From Xiphydria camelus (lineage: Eukaryota; Arthropoda; Insecta; Hymenoptera; Xiphydriidae), in contig OY783201.1 of NCBI GenBank assembly GCA_963678675.1, positions 14,470,573-14,534,572 of the forward strand: DNA of 64,000 bases, written 5' to 3'. The notes below the pieces were generated by a model that was not told the DNA's origin, did no database searches, and was given only the letters and a program-made list of their open reading frames with translations. Positions 20,500 through 37,887 of the stretch are shown here, piece by piece; within the stretch, counting starts at the first letter, position 1; each line of letters opens with the position of its first letter. A program made the position numbers and the translations under genes.

Positions 20500-21427
20500 T
20501 AATCTAGATAAACTCATCATTGAACTTTCTATCATTTTTTACATTAACTTTATGATACAAATGTTATTTTCTATTGCGTTGCAGAGTAGGGGAAGGTTTC
20601 CCAGAATGGATAGAGTGGGCAAAATGAATAATTCCTATATTTGTGTAACTAATACCTGCTACCTCGCATTATAGTCGTTAGTAAATTCATCGTTTTAAAG
20701 TAGTATGGTCACTCTCCAAAGTGATCGTTGAGTGTCCGTAAAAAGTCATCAAAAAACTATGATTTATAATTGAAAATTCTCTTTGTGAATTATAAAATTT
20801 ATGACCATAAGAATTAGTCGATTATTTTGATTATTTTTCACTTATTATTCAAATAATGTGCCTCCTTTGACTAGCGCCTTTTTATGTGTGGCAACGCATA
20901 TTATCAATGGGCTCGTGGCCCAGTAGAGAAAACCACGATACACTCAAACGTTTGAGTGTATCGTGGGGAAAACGAGATCTGAAATGTCTGAAATGCACGC
21001 TTGAACCCACTTCACTGATGCGACGTTGCCGCATCTACTCGACACGCTATTTCCGAACACCGAGAAGCAGAAATTAGTTATAACTAAAGTATCAATCGGT
21101 CAATAATTTTCATCAGTGGGTGTAAATTTTTGTTTTTTTTCCCCCGTTTTTTGGTATATTTTTTATATTTTAATCTTGGATTTTACATACAAACCCCAAG
21201 AAATGTGTCTTGCCCATAAGACTCCGGGTTATTTTCTACTCGGTAATTAATTTTTATCAGACATACTAAACGGTCAATCTACCCCAAATTGCACCAGGAG
21301 GTTTCTATTGATATTAGCTTGCATACATAATTATTTCATATTTAAATCTTGGAAATCGATTCGTGACCATACTACTTTAAGTCTGGACCACCAGATCGAT
21401 CTTTGTTTACGACACATCGGAACACTG
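20500..21427. other. Intergenic, with a perfect 34-bp palindrome
   Basis: No gene recognised. At 20933-20966 the sequence CCACGATACACTCAAACG is followed by its exact complement-reverse, giving a loop-less palindrome. The surrounding 20880-21080 has higher GC and an open frame that I do not recognise. Confidence 0.45.
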
Positions 21428-21876
21428 GGGTCATCCCGCCAATTTTTTTCTCGAATTATGAAAGTTCAGGAAAAATTAAAATACCCCTATTTGTTCGTTT
21501 TTCAAATTTATTCCTCCTAATACGCGAAAAAAATGGAAATTAACAAAAAAGTTAAAATGTGCGCCTTCATGTGACGTCTTATATCCCGCCCCGCCGTGAT
21601 TGGTTAGAAAGCGACGAAAGCCGTGATTGGTTACGAATGTAAACAAACGCCATTACCACTCGATGCTTGCCGAAAACGCATGCGCGCAGTGCGTTCAGCG
21701 TTGGGATATATCACGTCACATCCGGTGCGAAATTTAATTGAAGATTTTCATATTTTACGCTCTCCTACTTGCAACAATCAATAAAATCGGTTTTTTTTAT
21801 AAGACAGAATCTTATTACGTTTCAATTTCTGAAAGCAACCATTATTTTTTTTTAATTGTGATGGGCGGGATGACCC
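21428..21876. mobile_element. MITE with GGGTCATCCCGCC ends
   Basis: GGGTCATCCCGCC at 21428-21440 is inverted at 21864-21876. The interior has CCGTGATTGGTTA twice (about 21594 and 21631) and no coding capacity. No target duplication is evident. Confidence 0.6.
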
Positions 21877-22046
21877 TATTATTGAAAATTTAATTTTGTG
21901 AATTTTCTTTAAAAACTAAAATTTCATCGTAGTCGTCTTCGTACCTTCAGCAGAAACTTGATGCCAACCAAAAAATCCGTCTGCTGCTTCCTCCGCTAGG
22001 CGACGCTAATAATCACATACTAACCGTGTGTTGAATAATCATAATA

Positions 22047-22271
22047 TGAGCCGTTGAAAATCAGAATGGTGTAAGTCACATTTCATGTAAGCTGAGATTA
22101 TTTGACTGCAAAGTTAAGTATAATTTGAAAAATCTGTCTAGATGATACAAAACAGATATTTACGATTTAAAATATCTGTTTGTATCATCTAGACAGATTT
22201 TTCAAATTATACTTAACTTTGCAGTCAAATAATCTCAGTTTACATGAAACATTCTGGTTTTCAACGGCTCA
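22047..22271. mobile_element. Hairpin MITE, TA-flanked
   Basis: TGAGCCGTTGAAAATCAGAA at the left is inverted at the right with few differences. The arms are about 100 bp each, meeting in the AT-rich loop near 22158. TA flanks both sides (22045-22046 and 22272-22273). Confidence 0.85.
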
Positions 22272-22626
22272 TATATTGACCGATGTTATAAATGAATTCT
22301 TGCTCCAACCACACGGGATCGAGTTTCCCTTTTTCTATTTATGTACCCGCTGGTAGGTACGAGGCTTTTGTTAGGCAGTAAATTAAAACTTATGAAAATA
22401 TGTCAAAAGTGGTGAGAGATACGATAAACCGGAGAAAATTTAGGAGTAATGTACCTATAACAAATCGATCCTTCAGTCGCGATCAGTGTTGTGTCACAAC
22501 AATTCTTGTAGCACCAGCAGCATGGGGCCCGGCAACTCTAAACGCGGACCATATGTACATAGCAGCGAGGAGGATTGCTGGAAAGACCTGGGTACGTGGG
22601 CGGTTCCTAAAATAAGTTAGATATAA
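22272..22626. other. Gene-free stretch left of the CMC-like element
   Basis: No reading frame on either strand resembles a known protein, and no repeat was recognised. Confidence 0.3.
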
Positions 22627-23499
22627 CCCAAATAGCACCGGACATCCAATGGATATCCATTTTGTGTCCATTTTATGTCCGTACGTCCATGGACATGTAA
22701 TGGATATCCACTGAATATTCTAATTTGGATATTCTATGGACGTCCATTTATGGAGATAGAGCATGATTTTCCTTCATTTAAAAAATAATCGAATAGGTTC
22801 TTTTACTAACACGTTTCAAAAGATTGATATGTTTTTAAATAAATAAAATTTAATTATTATAATACAGTTATATATAGTACTACAATTGCGATGTATATAT
22901 ACATAATTACTCGACTTGACTTATTATATATACTTCTCATCGTCATCGTCATTTCCGCGTGAGCTACGGTGAGCCGTGCGTGATCCGAATATAGGTAGGT
23001 ACATATATTACAGCATTTTTTGTAGGTTTCAATGCATTTCTCCTCTAATATTATTACTATATTTTTTTACAATACGTACTGCTTTATACTAAACAGAACT
23101 ATTTGCAAATTTTCTTAACATTGATGATGCTTTACCAGTAAAGCGTGAAATTTGTAAAGCAAACCTCAACATTTCTTCCGTATTTTTCAAGCACCAAAAT
23201 TTCACATTTCCATTCATTTTAATTTTGACTATTGTTACCCAAATTTAAAAAATTAATTGACTAAATCAATTATAATGTTCCTGGGAGAAATATATCGTCG
23301 ATCCACGTAAATATAATATCGTTTCGGTATCAATTGATATAGATATAACCACGCTTCTCGTCGATCAACGATCCATTTTTCACTGGGGTTATGAGCAATA
23401 TGTATGTTTGTTTAGTGAATTAATTATAGGACAAAAGACGAATTAAGATTTACGATTAATTGTTCAGCACTTTGTGATAGCTGCAAGCCCCAATAACCC

Positions 23500-23690
23500 T
23501 GCTACTATAAGTATTGCTGCTACGAGGATTGTTACTACGAGGATTGCTGCTACGAGGATTGCTGCTGCGAAGATTGCTGCTACGAGGATTGCTGCTTCGA
23601 GGATTGCTGCTTCGAGGATTGCTGCTACGAGGATTGCTGCTGCGAAGATTGCTGCTACGAGGATTATTGCTACCAGAATTGCTGCTATGA
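23500..23690. repeat. 15-bp minisatellite, about 12 copies
   Basis: The unit is GATTGCTGCTACGAG with small variants (TTCGAG, TGCGAA). The period is a multiple of three, so both strands stay open and give artificial Ala/Ile/Arg-rich or Ser/Asn/Pro-rich frames. It lies in the 5' part of the CMC-like element, before the transposase. Confidence 0.9.
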
Positions 23691-23705
23691 AGAATAGAAA
23701 TTGAC

Positions 23706-25762
23706 ATGCCAAAAAGCATTGCTCGAAGTATTACAGGCGAGCGAAGGCATGTGCTGATTCTTTCATAGACTTCTTCGACTCTCCTATTCAGCAGGCTTCT
23801 CACCGAGAAGTTTCAGAGCAATCTGAAAATGGCATTGAATGCGTAATCGAATCTAATACTCATCGTGAACCATCAAATAAATCTGTTTCTAATGCCAGCG
23901 TGGTAGATAATGAAGTGTTCGATAATGATACATCTGACGATAGCTCTCTTAACTTCGGCTTTGATAATGATTCATCTGGTAATGACATACCTAATAATGA
24001 TGTACCTGTTGATAAATTGAGTGGTACCGAGGCATTCGAAAGGGAACTTGCTATATGGGCTATTGAAAATAACGTTACTCACATAGCATTAAGTAAGTTA
24101 TTAAATATTTTAAAGCCATGTCATCCCAACTTACCCATCGATGCACGAACTGTACTGAAAACTCTTAGAAGCACACTCGTTAAAATTATTGAACCGGGGA
24201 ATTATTATCATTTTGGGTTGAGTAATTGTGTTGCAAACCTGCTTTCACATTACACTATTCGAAATTTACAGGTTATAGAAGTATGTATTAATATAGATGG
24301 ATTACCTCTAAATAAAAGTAGTAGTGATGAGGTATATCCTATACTCTGTAACTTGGTTCAAAATCGTAAAGTGGTTGATATAATAGGAATATATCATGGA
24401 AAGCAGAAACCTATCAGTGCAAATATATATTTAAAAGATTTTGTCCAAGAAGCTATTAATTTAACAGTTAACGGTATATCATTTCACGGACGTACTTATC
24501 CATTTAAAATTAAAGTTTTCATCTGCGATGCACCTGCTAAATCATTTATTAAATATACCAAAGGTCACTCGGGATATTATTCCTGTACAAAGTGTTGTAT
24601 AGAGGGGGATTATATTAATAATAGAGTTTGTTTCCCGAGTTTAACTAACTCCTGTATAAGGAACGATAGTGATTTCAGAATGAAATCACAAGAAGAGCAT
24701 CACACAGGTACATCAATATTAGAGTCAATACCACATTTGAATATGATAACTGATTTTCCGTTAGACCCGATGCACTTAATCTACTTAGGAGTCGTGAAAA
24801 GATTAATTCTTTCTTTGTGGTGCAATGGTAAACCTTCGGCGAAATTATCTTTTAGTCAGTTAACAGAAATATCTGACTTATTAGTAAGAAATAGAAATAA
24901 TATTCCGAATGAATTCAATCGTAAACCAAGGGCTTTAAACGAATGCACAAGGTGGAAAGCAACCGAATTTAAACAATTTTTATTTTACACTGGACCCGTA
25001 GTATTAAAATCAGTACTCAGTCATGACAAATATTTAAACTTCATAACTTTGCATGTTGCTGCAACTATTTTGTCACGTGCGAAACATTTTCAATACATCG
25101 ATTATGCTAAGTCACTATTGTATTATTTTGTGAAAACATTTATTATTTTATATGGTAAAGAAAATGTTTCACATAATGTACATAACTTGTTGCACATCTG
25201 CGATGATGTAAGAAAATTTGGAGTTTTAGAAAAATTCGACGCCTTCCCCTTCGAAAATTATATGCAATTGATAAAAAAAATGATTCGCAAGAACGATAAG
25301 CCATTACAGCAAATCATACGCCGTAAATACGAACAAAAGTGTTTTATATCTTCTAACAATAAGACAATAGAAAAAGGCGTTACACCTCAAATGCTCAATC
25401 GACATCAGAATGGACCGGTAGTAGGTACTTCATACAGAAACCAATGGGGCAAAGTAGCCTTTCCTAATTTTACCCTAACGGTACAAGAACCAGATAACTG
25501 TTGCTGTTTACACGATGGTAGTATTATTTATGTTCAGAATTTCGCTTCCACCGATATAAATACATTTGCTATTGGACGTAAATATGAATCAGTGCAAGAT
25601 TTGTATGTGAAACCGTGTAAATCATCACAGTTAGGTATTTATAAAGTAAACAATGAAATGGGTCCTCTACAAAGTAGAAACATAAGCGAAATTGCGTATA
25701 AATGTGTAAAACTAGATTTAAAAGAGAAATCTGTTGTTTTCCCACTATTACATTCAGAGTAA
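23706..25762 (+). CDS. CMC-like (CACTA/Mirage/Chapaev-type) transposase
   Basis: The open frame runs about 685 codons from 23706 to a stop at 25760-25762, without internal stops. No good in-frame ATG exists near its start, so the initiator probably lies in an upstream exon. Order of features: a KYYRRAKACADSF segment; an acidic Asp/Asn-rich linker (about 23900-24020); AIWAIENNVTHIALSKLL; YYHFGL; INIDGLPL; KVFICDAPAKSFIK (likely catalytic Asp); GYYSCTKCC (zinc-binding pair); DFPLDPMHLIYLGV (likely second Asp); RWKATEFKQFLFYTGPVVL; and HNLLHICDDVRKFG with FPFENYMQLIK (likely Glu). The last block resembles the DUF4218-type end of CACTA transposases. It would act on the TIRs of the same element. 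The intact frame suggests a fairly young copy. Confidence 0.75.
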
Positions 25763-26493
25763 TAGTTGACACACTTGTAAGTTGATCCGGCGTATTCTAA
25801 AGTTTTGGTATGTTAAATGTAGAATATTCCTGTATTGTAAAAAATGGAGACTTCGTGGACTGTTGTTAAATTTGATAAGGAAGATACGGTTGAAGCTGTT
25901 CCATCTAAATGGATTTTCAACAACCAATGTTATTGGCCGCCATTTACTAATGGGAAAATCATGACCTTCATAAGAAATAACGCGGAACCGAATACTTGTT
26001 GGCCATCACATGATGTTACCGTATTTCGGAACGCCACATATGGTAATTATATAGTATTACTGTTGTGAATAGCTGTTGTGAAGCAAAATATACTTCCATA
26101 TTCCCGTAACATATATATTTTATGTATTTATACATAGATCATGTATATAATTCATAGCAATTTCTTTTAATTTAGATAATTACTCAACCGCGAGAGAAAA
26201 ATCAAGAAGTGCCGAATTTACGTCCGATGTCAATTCAGATGTGAATATAAATGAACGCAATGCATCAAAGAGGAAAATTACTAAGCGTTCATATGGTTCC
26301 TCATTTGATGAAGACTACGAATCAGATGAAGTTACAAACTTACCTGATCCACCACTTATCCAAAAAGGTTTGTTAAAATATCAGTTCTATAAGTAAATGT
26401 TTTATTTCCAATATTTTAGATTTTACTCAACGTCTAAAGAAATCCAAAAATCGATTTATTGACTGGCAATATCGGAAATTCCAATACCGTACG

Positions 26494-26752
26494 TCCCAGC
26501 CTAGGAGTTCGAGATAAGAGTGGCTTAATTTGATCTATATTTCTACCGCCGATCAACGAGAGATCGGTGGGCTAAGTATTGACCATTCCATTGACGCTTC
26601 GTCAATTTCGTAACTCAATGGTAACAGTCAACTATCGTGAGAAGAACATAGCTGTCCGTTAATACTTACCCCGCCGATATCTCGCATTGGTCGACGGTAT
26701 AAGTATAGGCCAAATTAAACCCCTCCTATCTCGAACTTCAAGACTGAGACAT
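26494..26752. mobile_element. Hairpin MITE in a DUF4806-gene intron
   Basis: AGTTCGAGATAAGAGTGG at the left and its inverted match near 26720-26738 define arms of about 110 bp, with CCGCCGATC-type words inverted inside. It is inserted in intron 2 of the accessory gene. A similar but shorter hairpin lies at 50264-50433. Confidence 0.75.
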
Positions 26753-27178
26753 ACAGCATACATCAATACAACGGAAATAAGATATACATTACGATATTTT
26801 TGCGACATTGGCAATCAATATGACATTTCTTAAGTACATTTAGACATCAAATTAAGTTCAAAATCGTATGCTGTTATGGGTATAGACCACAGGAAAGAAA
26901 GCATCTAGGTACTTGTGATGTAGACTAAAACCTATAAAAATAACCTTTGTATTCATATATTACATATTATTATATTTCAGATGAGATATTTGAGATGAGA
27001 ATAGGAAATAGAACAGGGCAAGAAATACAAAAAATCGATGTTCTACCATCAGCAGGTCAGACGGCTATCTTTCCATTTGAGGGTATCAATGAAACCCGTG
27101 GCAGACAGAAAATAAAGAATATCAATCCTGCAGTTCAACCATCATGTACGACAAATATTTCGACGCTTGAATGTATGA

Positions 27179-27373
27179 GTCACGGATGCTGTCGCTGGTG
27201 ACTTTTAAAAATGTCATTTTTAAACGTACTAGCCAATGAGCAATTAGTTCACATGCTCTCGTTAGATACAGCGGCATTTGCCCTGACTAATGGAAGCATG
27301 AGAATTGGTTGATCATTGGTTAGTATGTTTGAAAATGACATGTAAAAAAGTCACCAGCGATAGAATTCGTGAC
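27179..27373. mobile_element. Hairpin MITE (CTAACCAATG family)
   Basis: GTCACGGATGCTGTCGCTGG is inverted at the right end, and the arms are about 75 bp. Related half-copies with the same TTTTTAAACGTGCTAACCAATG wording occur at 45080-45110 and, inverted, at 60955-61020. It starts 7 bp after the putative donor of exon 3 of the DUF4806 gene. Confidence 0.7.
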
Positions 27374-29162
27374 GCCGGAAGTAAATCGCTATTTTCTTTT
27401 ATCAAAATTTATGCAATTGTACTTATATTTTGTTTCATTTCAGATAATGTCTATTTTGAGGAAGACAATAATACTACTTCAGTCGCTACAAACGGCATTT
27501 TTGGCAGCGCCATTGAGTGTAAAAAATGTACGTGTTGCCCTCTACACGCAGAAAGTAATAATGGTACGTATTTTTGTAAGGGTGTAAAGATTTTTTCCAT
27601 ATAGAGATTTCACTGCGATTTTTGTCCGCTTTTATATAATTAATTGATACCTCCGTACGTTTCCACACATTACAAATATAGAACTTTTATCTAAGTCTTT
27701 GATTAAACGGCTATCCCAGGATCGTGCAATGGACGCCCCTCTTCTTTTGACAGTCTTGTGATTTGTTCAATCTAGATCAGATTATTGCCTTATTAAATTA
27801 CAGGTTGAAGTCATCACTGAAAGTGTATTATTCTTTTCAGACAAATATTTCAAAGTTATAATTCGTCAACAAAACTACCTGAAAGAGCAACTATGACAAA
27901 TGGCCGATGACTTTCGAGATATGAAAAATTCATTCCGTCAGCGAGATCAAAATGGGAATGATAATACCGAAGAAGAGTCAATATTTCATAAATTTCAATT
28001 CCCACTGAATTCGACAGAAGATTTGGAAAATGTATTCAACGATTATTTGATGGCGGAGAATAACTTTAAAAGAACGGTAAATTCAATATACTACTATTAT
28101 GTAAGCATTGAGTTATAGATATACCATATGATTTCGAGGACAGTACTTATACGATGTTATGTTATGCAGCGCGTTTTAGACTATAGAGTGGTATGATTGG
28201 GTGCGACATGATGCATGCAATGTCCGGCAAACGTTTTGAAAAAAGATCTTTATATAACTAATATTTATTTTAGGTCATGGAATTGTCAAAAATTGGTGGC
28301 AGTACAGTTTATGATTACATCAAACGAACTTTACAATTGTTGATAACCAATGAACTTGCTGCAACATACAATTGGTTTGGAGCAAAAAATAAAAATGAAT
28401 TTGGCAAGCTCCGGATTGCAGACGTATTAATAAGTAAGTTTTCAATACGTACATAAATAATGTCCCAATAGTATGAGACTAAAGAAATGTTGTCTTAACA
28501 CCTACCTCAGTAGCGCATCTCTCTGAGCAATGTTTCTGAAATTTTTCTACCGTGTTTCAAGAACATTACTCGAACTAGAAACGTAGTAGAAACAAATCAG
28601 AAACGTTTCAGTAACGTTGCTCAGACAGATGTACTACTGGGGCCATAATTATCATACATATTACCATATTTTTATTAAATTTGTTTAGCTTCAGCCCAGA
28701 TGTGCAAACCCGATATGACTAAGAAAGATTGTCAAGAAGCAGTACAAAAATGGCTGAGAAGAGCAAAAGAGCGCAATGAAAATGCGAATAAACGGCAAAG
28801 ACTCCAGAACACCGCTAGTGGGAGATGAAGACTCTAATATAGCGGGTATGCAATTATGGTGCACTGAGACGTGAGGGTCACTCACAGAGTGAAAATAGCC
28901 AATATACATTTTAGGAATGTCATCGCAGATTTTAATCTACAAGGCAAGCCGCATGAAAAAGAGAGTAGATGAATAATATTTCTTATTTATAAGAAGTACT
29001 AAATTTATCATGACAAATAAGTGATAATTTGATTTCAAAGTTAATAGAAGTAAAGGTTCACCATTATATGTGATAAAAGGAATCATAAGCCGAAAATTTT
29101 TGGAAATGTGCTTTTCAGAGGCGTCGCTTAATCAAGTAATGTACTACTCACTGTCCAATTAA

Positions 29163-29312
29163 GGGGTAACGCCACTTTAGAATAGTGGAAAAATTTGAAA
29201 AGATTCTACATCGGCTAGAAAGGAAGAAAAAGAGGATAACGTCTGTGAGGAAGGCTATCTGTTTAGTGTAAAGTTGGCTCCTTTACCGGCCGCTAGAGTG
29301 GTGTGTTACCCC
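29163..29312. mobile_element. TTAA-flanked MITE, 150 bp
   Basis: The ends GGGGTAACGCCACTTTAG and CTAGAGTGGTGTGTTACCCC are imperfect inverted repeats, with TTAA on both sides (29159-29162 and 29313-29316). No coding capacity. Confidence 0.8.
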
Positions 29313-29938
29313 TTAATATAAGTTACTTTTGTTTCTAGTAATTGTATAAGTTCTTATTTCAGTTATATGTTTGAGTAATTCAATAATTGAAGGTTCTTAT
29401 TAGTCGGAAATATTAGAGCATCCCGAAAGAATTTTTGTTCTTTTTATATTTCAAGTATATTCACTTCCAATATTAAATAATAACAATTTCGTTTCTTGCG
29501 TAACTATAATGGATACAGCATTTTAAGAAGATAGTTATAGAAAACGAATATATTTTCGATATATTTCAGTACATACAAGGATACTCCTTCTGGCTTTAGA
29601 ATTATAATACTTGCAATATCTGTGTTACTATATCTTTATATATTTAACGAGATGATTGATATAATAAAAAAACATGTTTTATTCTTGATTGAACTTGTTG
29701 CATATTTATTTACGAGATTTTGTTGATATGTCCATAAAATATCCATTCAACATCCATTGAACGTCCGTTTCGTGTTCTGTGAAGAACATCATATGGATGT
29801 ACTCGAAGGTTGCAAAAGTACATCCATTGGATATCCAGTGGATGTCCAATGGACATATTACGGACATTCTATGGATATCTGTCTTATACGGCATGATCAT
29901 CCATTGGACGTCCATTGAACATCCGTGTGCTATTTGGG

Positions 29939-30366
29939 AAGGTTGGGAACGAAGTTCCAAGGCGACCCAATCCTGTTATTAGAAATTCCCTGCACAGGCA
30001 GAATGTACCATGCGATTTCGAGGATGGTAATCATAGGCAATATGCGAGTACGAGTAAGAACACCCGGGTGAACGCGTAAGAGTTTCTTTACCGTACAGTC
30101 GAACTAAACAAGTCTAGGAAAATGTGCAACAGAGAGAGATTCTTATATATGTATGCACCCACCACTTGCTTTCACTCGTACACGCATACGCCTATGATCA
30201 CTATATCCTTGAAATCACATGGTAGAAATCTTGACCCTTACCACCGAGTGTTTAAGGGATTAAATTGGGGTAAAAGGCGATCGATGATCGATCAAAATGA
30301 ATATCGATTACCACTTCTTTTTCCTCGCTAAGAATTCGCTTGAAATCTCACATGCGATCTTACTTA
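29939..30366. other. Gene-free stretch
   Basis: No protein, RNA or repeat was recognised between the CMC-like element and the Harbinger-type MITE. Confidence 0.35.
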
Positions 30367-30385
30367 GGGCCGGTTTTACCAACAC

Positions 30386-31315
30386 CCCAGGTATATAGCA
30401 CACTGACGTTAGACGTCTCAGACGTCATTTTTTGGTCAGTATAGGGTTTCAGACGTCAGTTGTCGTAATATTAACGTCACCGGGACGTCATATTTACGAC
30501 GTTCCTTGGACGTCAAAATTCAACGTCTTTTTGACGGAATTTTTCCGTCATTTTTAATGACGAACGAGACTTCGAAAATTTTCGGTCTCCTGCATATATA
30601 GGCTTGAAAATTTATTTGTGAATAAATGGACAAAAAATGTAATTTGTTTAATTATTAAATCCATAAATTATTGATTTCGAGTCTCCAGAGTATGTTGAGC
30701 AAGTTATAATCTATACTAGTTATTAAAAAGCACAGATTATTAAAGTAAATGAAAGAAAATCAATTAATGTAGGATGAATAAACATTCATATAATTATTTA
30801 TTTATTAATATCAATTTGCGTCTATGCAAGAATATTTATCAAAAGATACAATTATAAATTTAGAGAAAAATGTTGAGAAAAGAATAATACAATTATAAAA
30901 TCTTATTTATTCAAGCTCTTTCTTATTGACTAGAAAAGCAACATACATTTATTCATAAAACTTCATATGAACACCAATAGTAATAATATTGTTAACCACA
31001 GGAGCGTGCAGCAGATGAGGACTCGAGGACACCGACCGATCAACGAAGTTAAGTAGCAAAAAGTGCGGACAGTAGTTGGATGGGTGACCGCTCACGATGA
31101 AAAGATATACGTCAGACCTAGCCTTTTAGAACCGTCATTTTTTACGTCATCACAACGTACGGTAGGACGTCATTATGACGTGATTTTTTTGACGTTGTGT
31201 GGATGTGCAATTAGACCGTCTTTGCGACGTTAAAATGACGTCATATTTTTCGTCATCTGACGTCAGAACTGACCTTCAAAAAACGTCACTTCGACATTAG
31301 TGTACTACCTCTGAG
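30386..31315. mobile_element. Insertion with subterminal GACGTC repeats and a 5S rRNA-like core
   Basis: Bounded by AC on both sides (30384-30385 and 31316-31317) within the split MITE. The ends are weakly inverted (CCCAGGTATATAGCACACT against CTCAGAGGTAGTACACT). The first and last roughly 180 bp are crowded with GACGT, ACGTC and TGACGTCA words, a pattern of subterminal binding sites. The middle is AT-rich and then holds the 5S-like segment at 31031-31091. No ORF is recognised. Superfamily unknown. Confidence 0.6.
31031..31091 (+). repeat. 5S rRNA-derived segment inside a transposable element
   Basis: CCGATCAACGAAGTTAAG, then AGTAGTTGGATGGGTGACCG, match the conserved middle and 3' part of eukaryotic 5S rRNA, including the box A and box C regions of its internal promoter. 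Flanking parts needed for a full 5S gene are missing. It could act as a pol III promoter for the host element, as in 5S-derived SINEs. Confidence 0.65.
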
Positions 31316-31427
31316 ACGGTATAAACGCGGTATAGCGCTATACTGAGAATAACCAGCAATAAGCCTTATGGTTATTTTCAGTATAGCGCTATACCGCGTT
31401 TATACCTGTTGGTAAAACCGGCCCTTA

Positions 31428-31807
31428 GGATAGGCTAATAACAATAATTTATTTGTTTTATTTGCCATAATATGTCTTTAATTTACAGGAAATATATATA
31501 AATGTAAGATTAATATCTTTCACAACAAAGAGTATGATTACTAGTTATTCCACTTCGTGTTATAGGTTTCAATTACTTTGAATGGAGTAATTTAATTATT
31601 CTTTCTTGTTTCAGGAAATAATCTATTATCTCCTTTTTTCAGTAAAGGTTCGCGTCTATTTTATTTTTCTAACGTAAGATTACTAAGAGTTCTGCTTTCT
31701 GTTGTACAATAGATATCGCCAAGAAAATACTCTGTATGAAATGATGTCATAAATGTATACACTTTATTATATAATGGTGTGCAATTTCTCGTAAGTTTAA
31801 TTCCGAA
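31428..31807. other. 3' flank of MDP1
   Basis: AT-rich and without coding evidence. It would include the 3' UTR of MDP1 on the minus strand. Confidence 0.35.

Positions 31808-37887
<6,080 letters not shown>

Larger units (their letters stand above)
25844..28828 (+). pseudogene. DUF4806-domain accessory protein, seven exons, one internal stop
   Basis: Exons are 25844-26042, 26176-26367, 26981-27172, 27444-27563, 27841-28076, 28274-28433 and 28689-28828. All are GT-AG with consistent phase, except that the exon 3 donor is less certain because a MITE (27179-27373) begins 7 bp after it. The N-terminus METSWTVVKFDKED with an NQCYWPP motif is the usual start of this family. An acidic, low-complexity middle follows. 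The C-terminal DUF4806 domain has FPLNSTEDLE, SKIGGSTVYDYIKR, LITNELAATYNW, GKLRIADVL and AVQKWLRRAKER. Exon 5 carries a single in-frame TGA at 27894-27896; without it the product would be about 412 aa. Its role in transposition is not established here, only its position 82 bp after the transposase on the same strand. Confidence 0.75.
22627..29938 (+). mobile_element. CMC-like transposon, 7.3 kb, transposase plus DUF4806 gene
   Basis: The left end CCCAAATAGCACCGGA and the right end (reverse complement CCCAAATAGCACACGGA) form the TIR, with the dinucleotide AA outside each. Both subterminal regions carry many variants of GGACATCC and TGGATATCC (22640-22760 and 29725-29930), probable transposase binding sites. 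Cargo in order: a 15-bp minisatellite, a transposase (23706-25762) and a spliced accessory gene (25844-28828), both on the plus strand. Three MITEs are nested inside (26494-26752, 27179-27373, 29163-29312). Assignment to the CACTA/Mirage/Chapaev group rests on transposase motifs and is provisional. Confidence 0.75.
30367..31424. mobile_element. Harbinger-type MITE, copy 1, split by a 930-bp insertion
   Basis: GGGCCGGTTTTACCAACA at the left end is inverted at the right end, with TTA on both sides (30364-30366 and 31425-31427). A 3-bp TWA duplication and GGG ends are typical of PIF/Harbinger (Tourist-like) MITEs. The intact 130-bp copy at 62559-62688 shows that 30386-31315 is foreign. Confidence 0.85.

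Noticed and set aside
23500..23690. CRISPR-like array
   Set aside because: Units are contiguous with no unique spacers, and the context is a eukaryotic transposon.
23474..23803. Overlapping open frames on both strands (Ala/Ile-rich, Ser/Asn-rich)
   Set aside because: They arise from the 15-bp minisatellite, whose period is a multiple of three; no start context and no homology.
29706..29982. 84- and 67-codon frames at the right end of the CMC-like element
   Set aside because: They translate the repeated GGACATCC-type words of the TIR region.
31031..31091. Functional 5S rRNA gene
   Set aside because: Only the middle and 3' part match, and it sits inside a mobile element; called 5S-derived instead.
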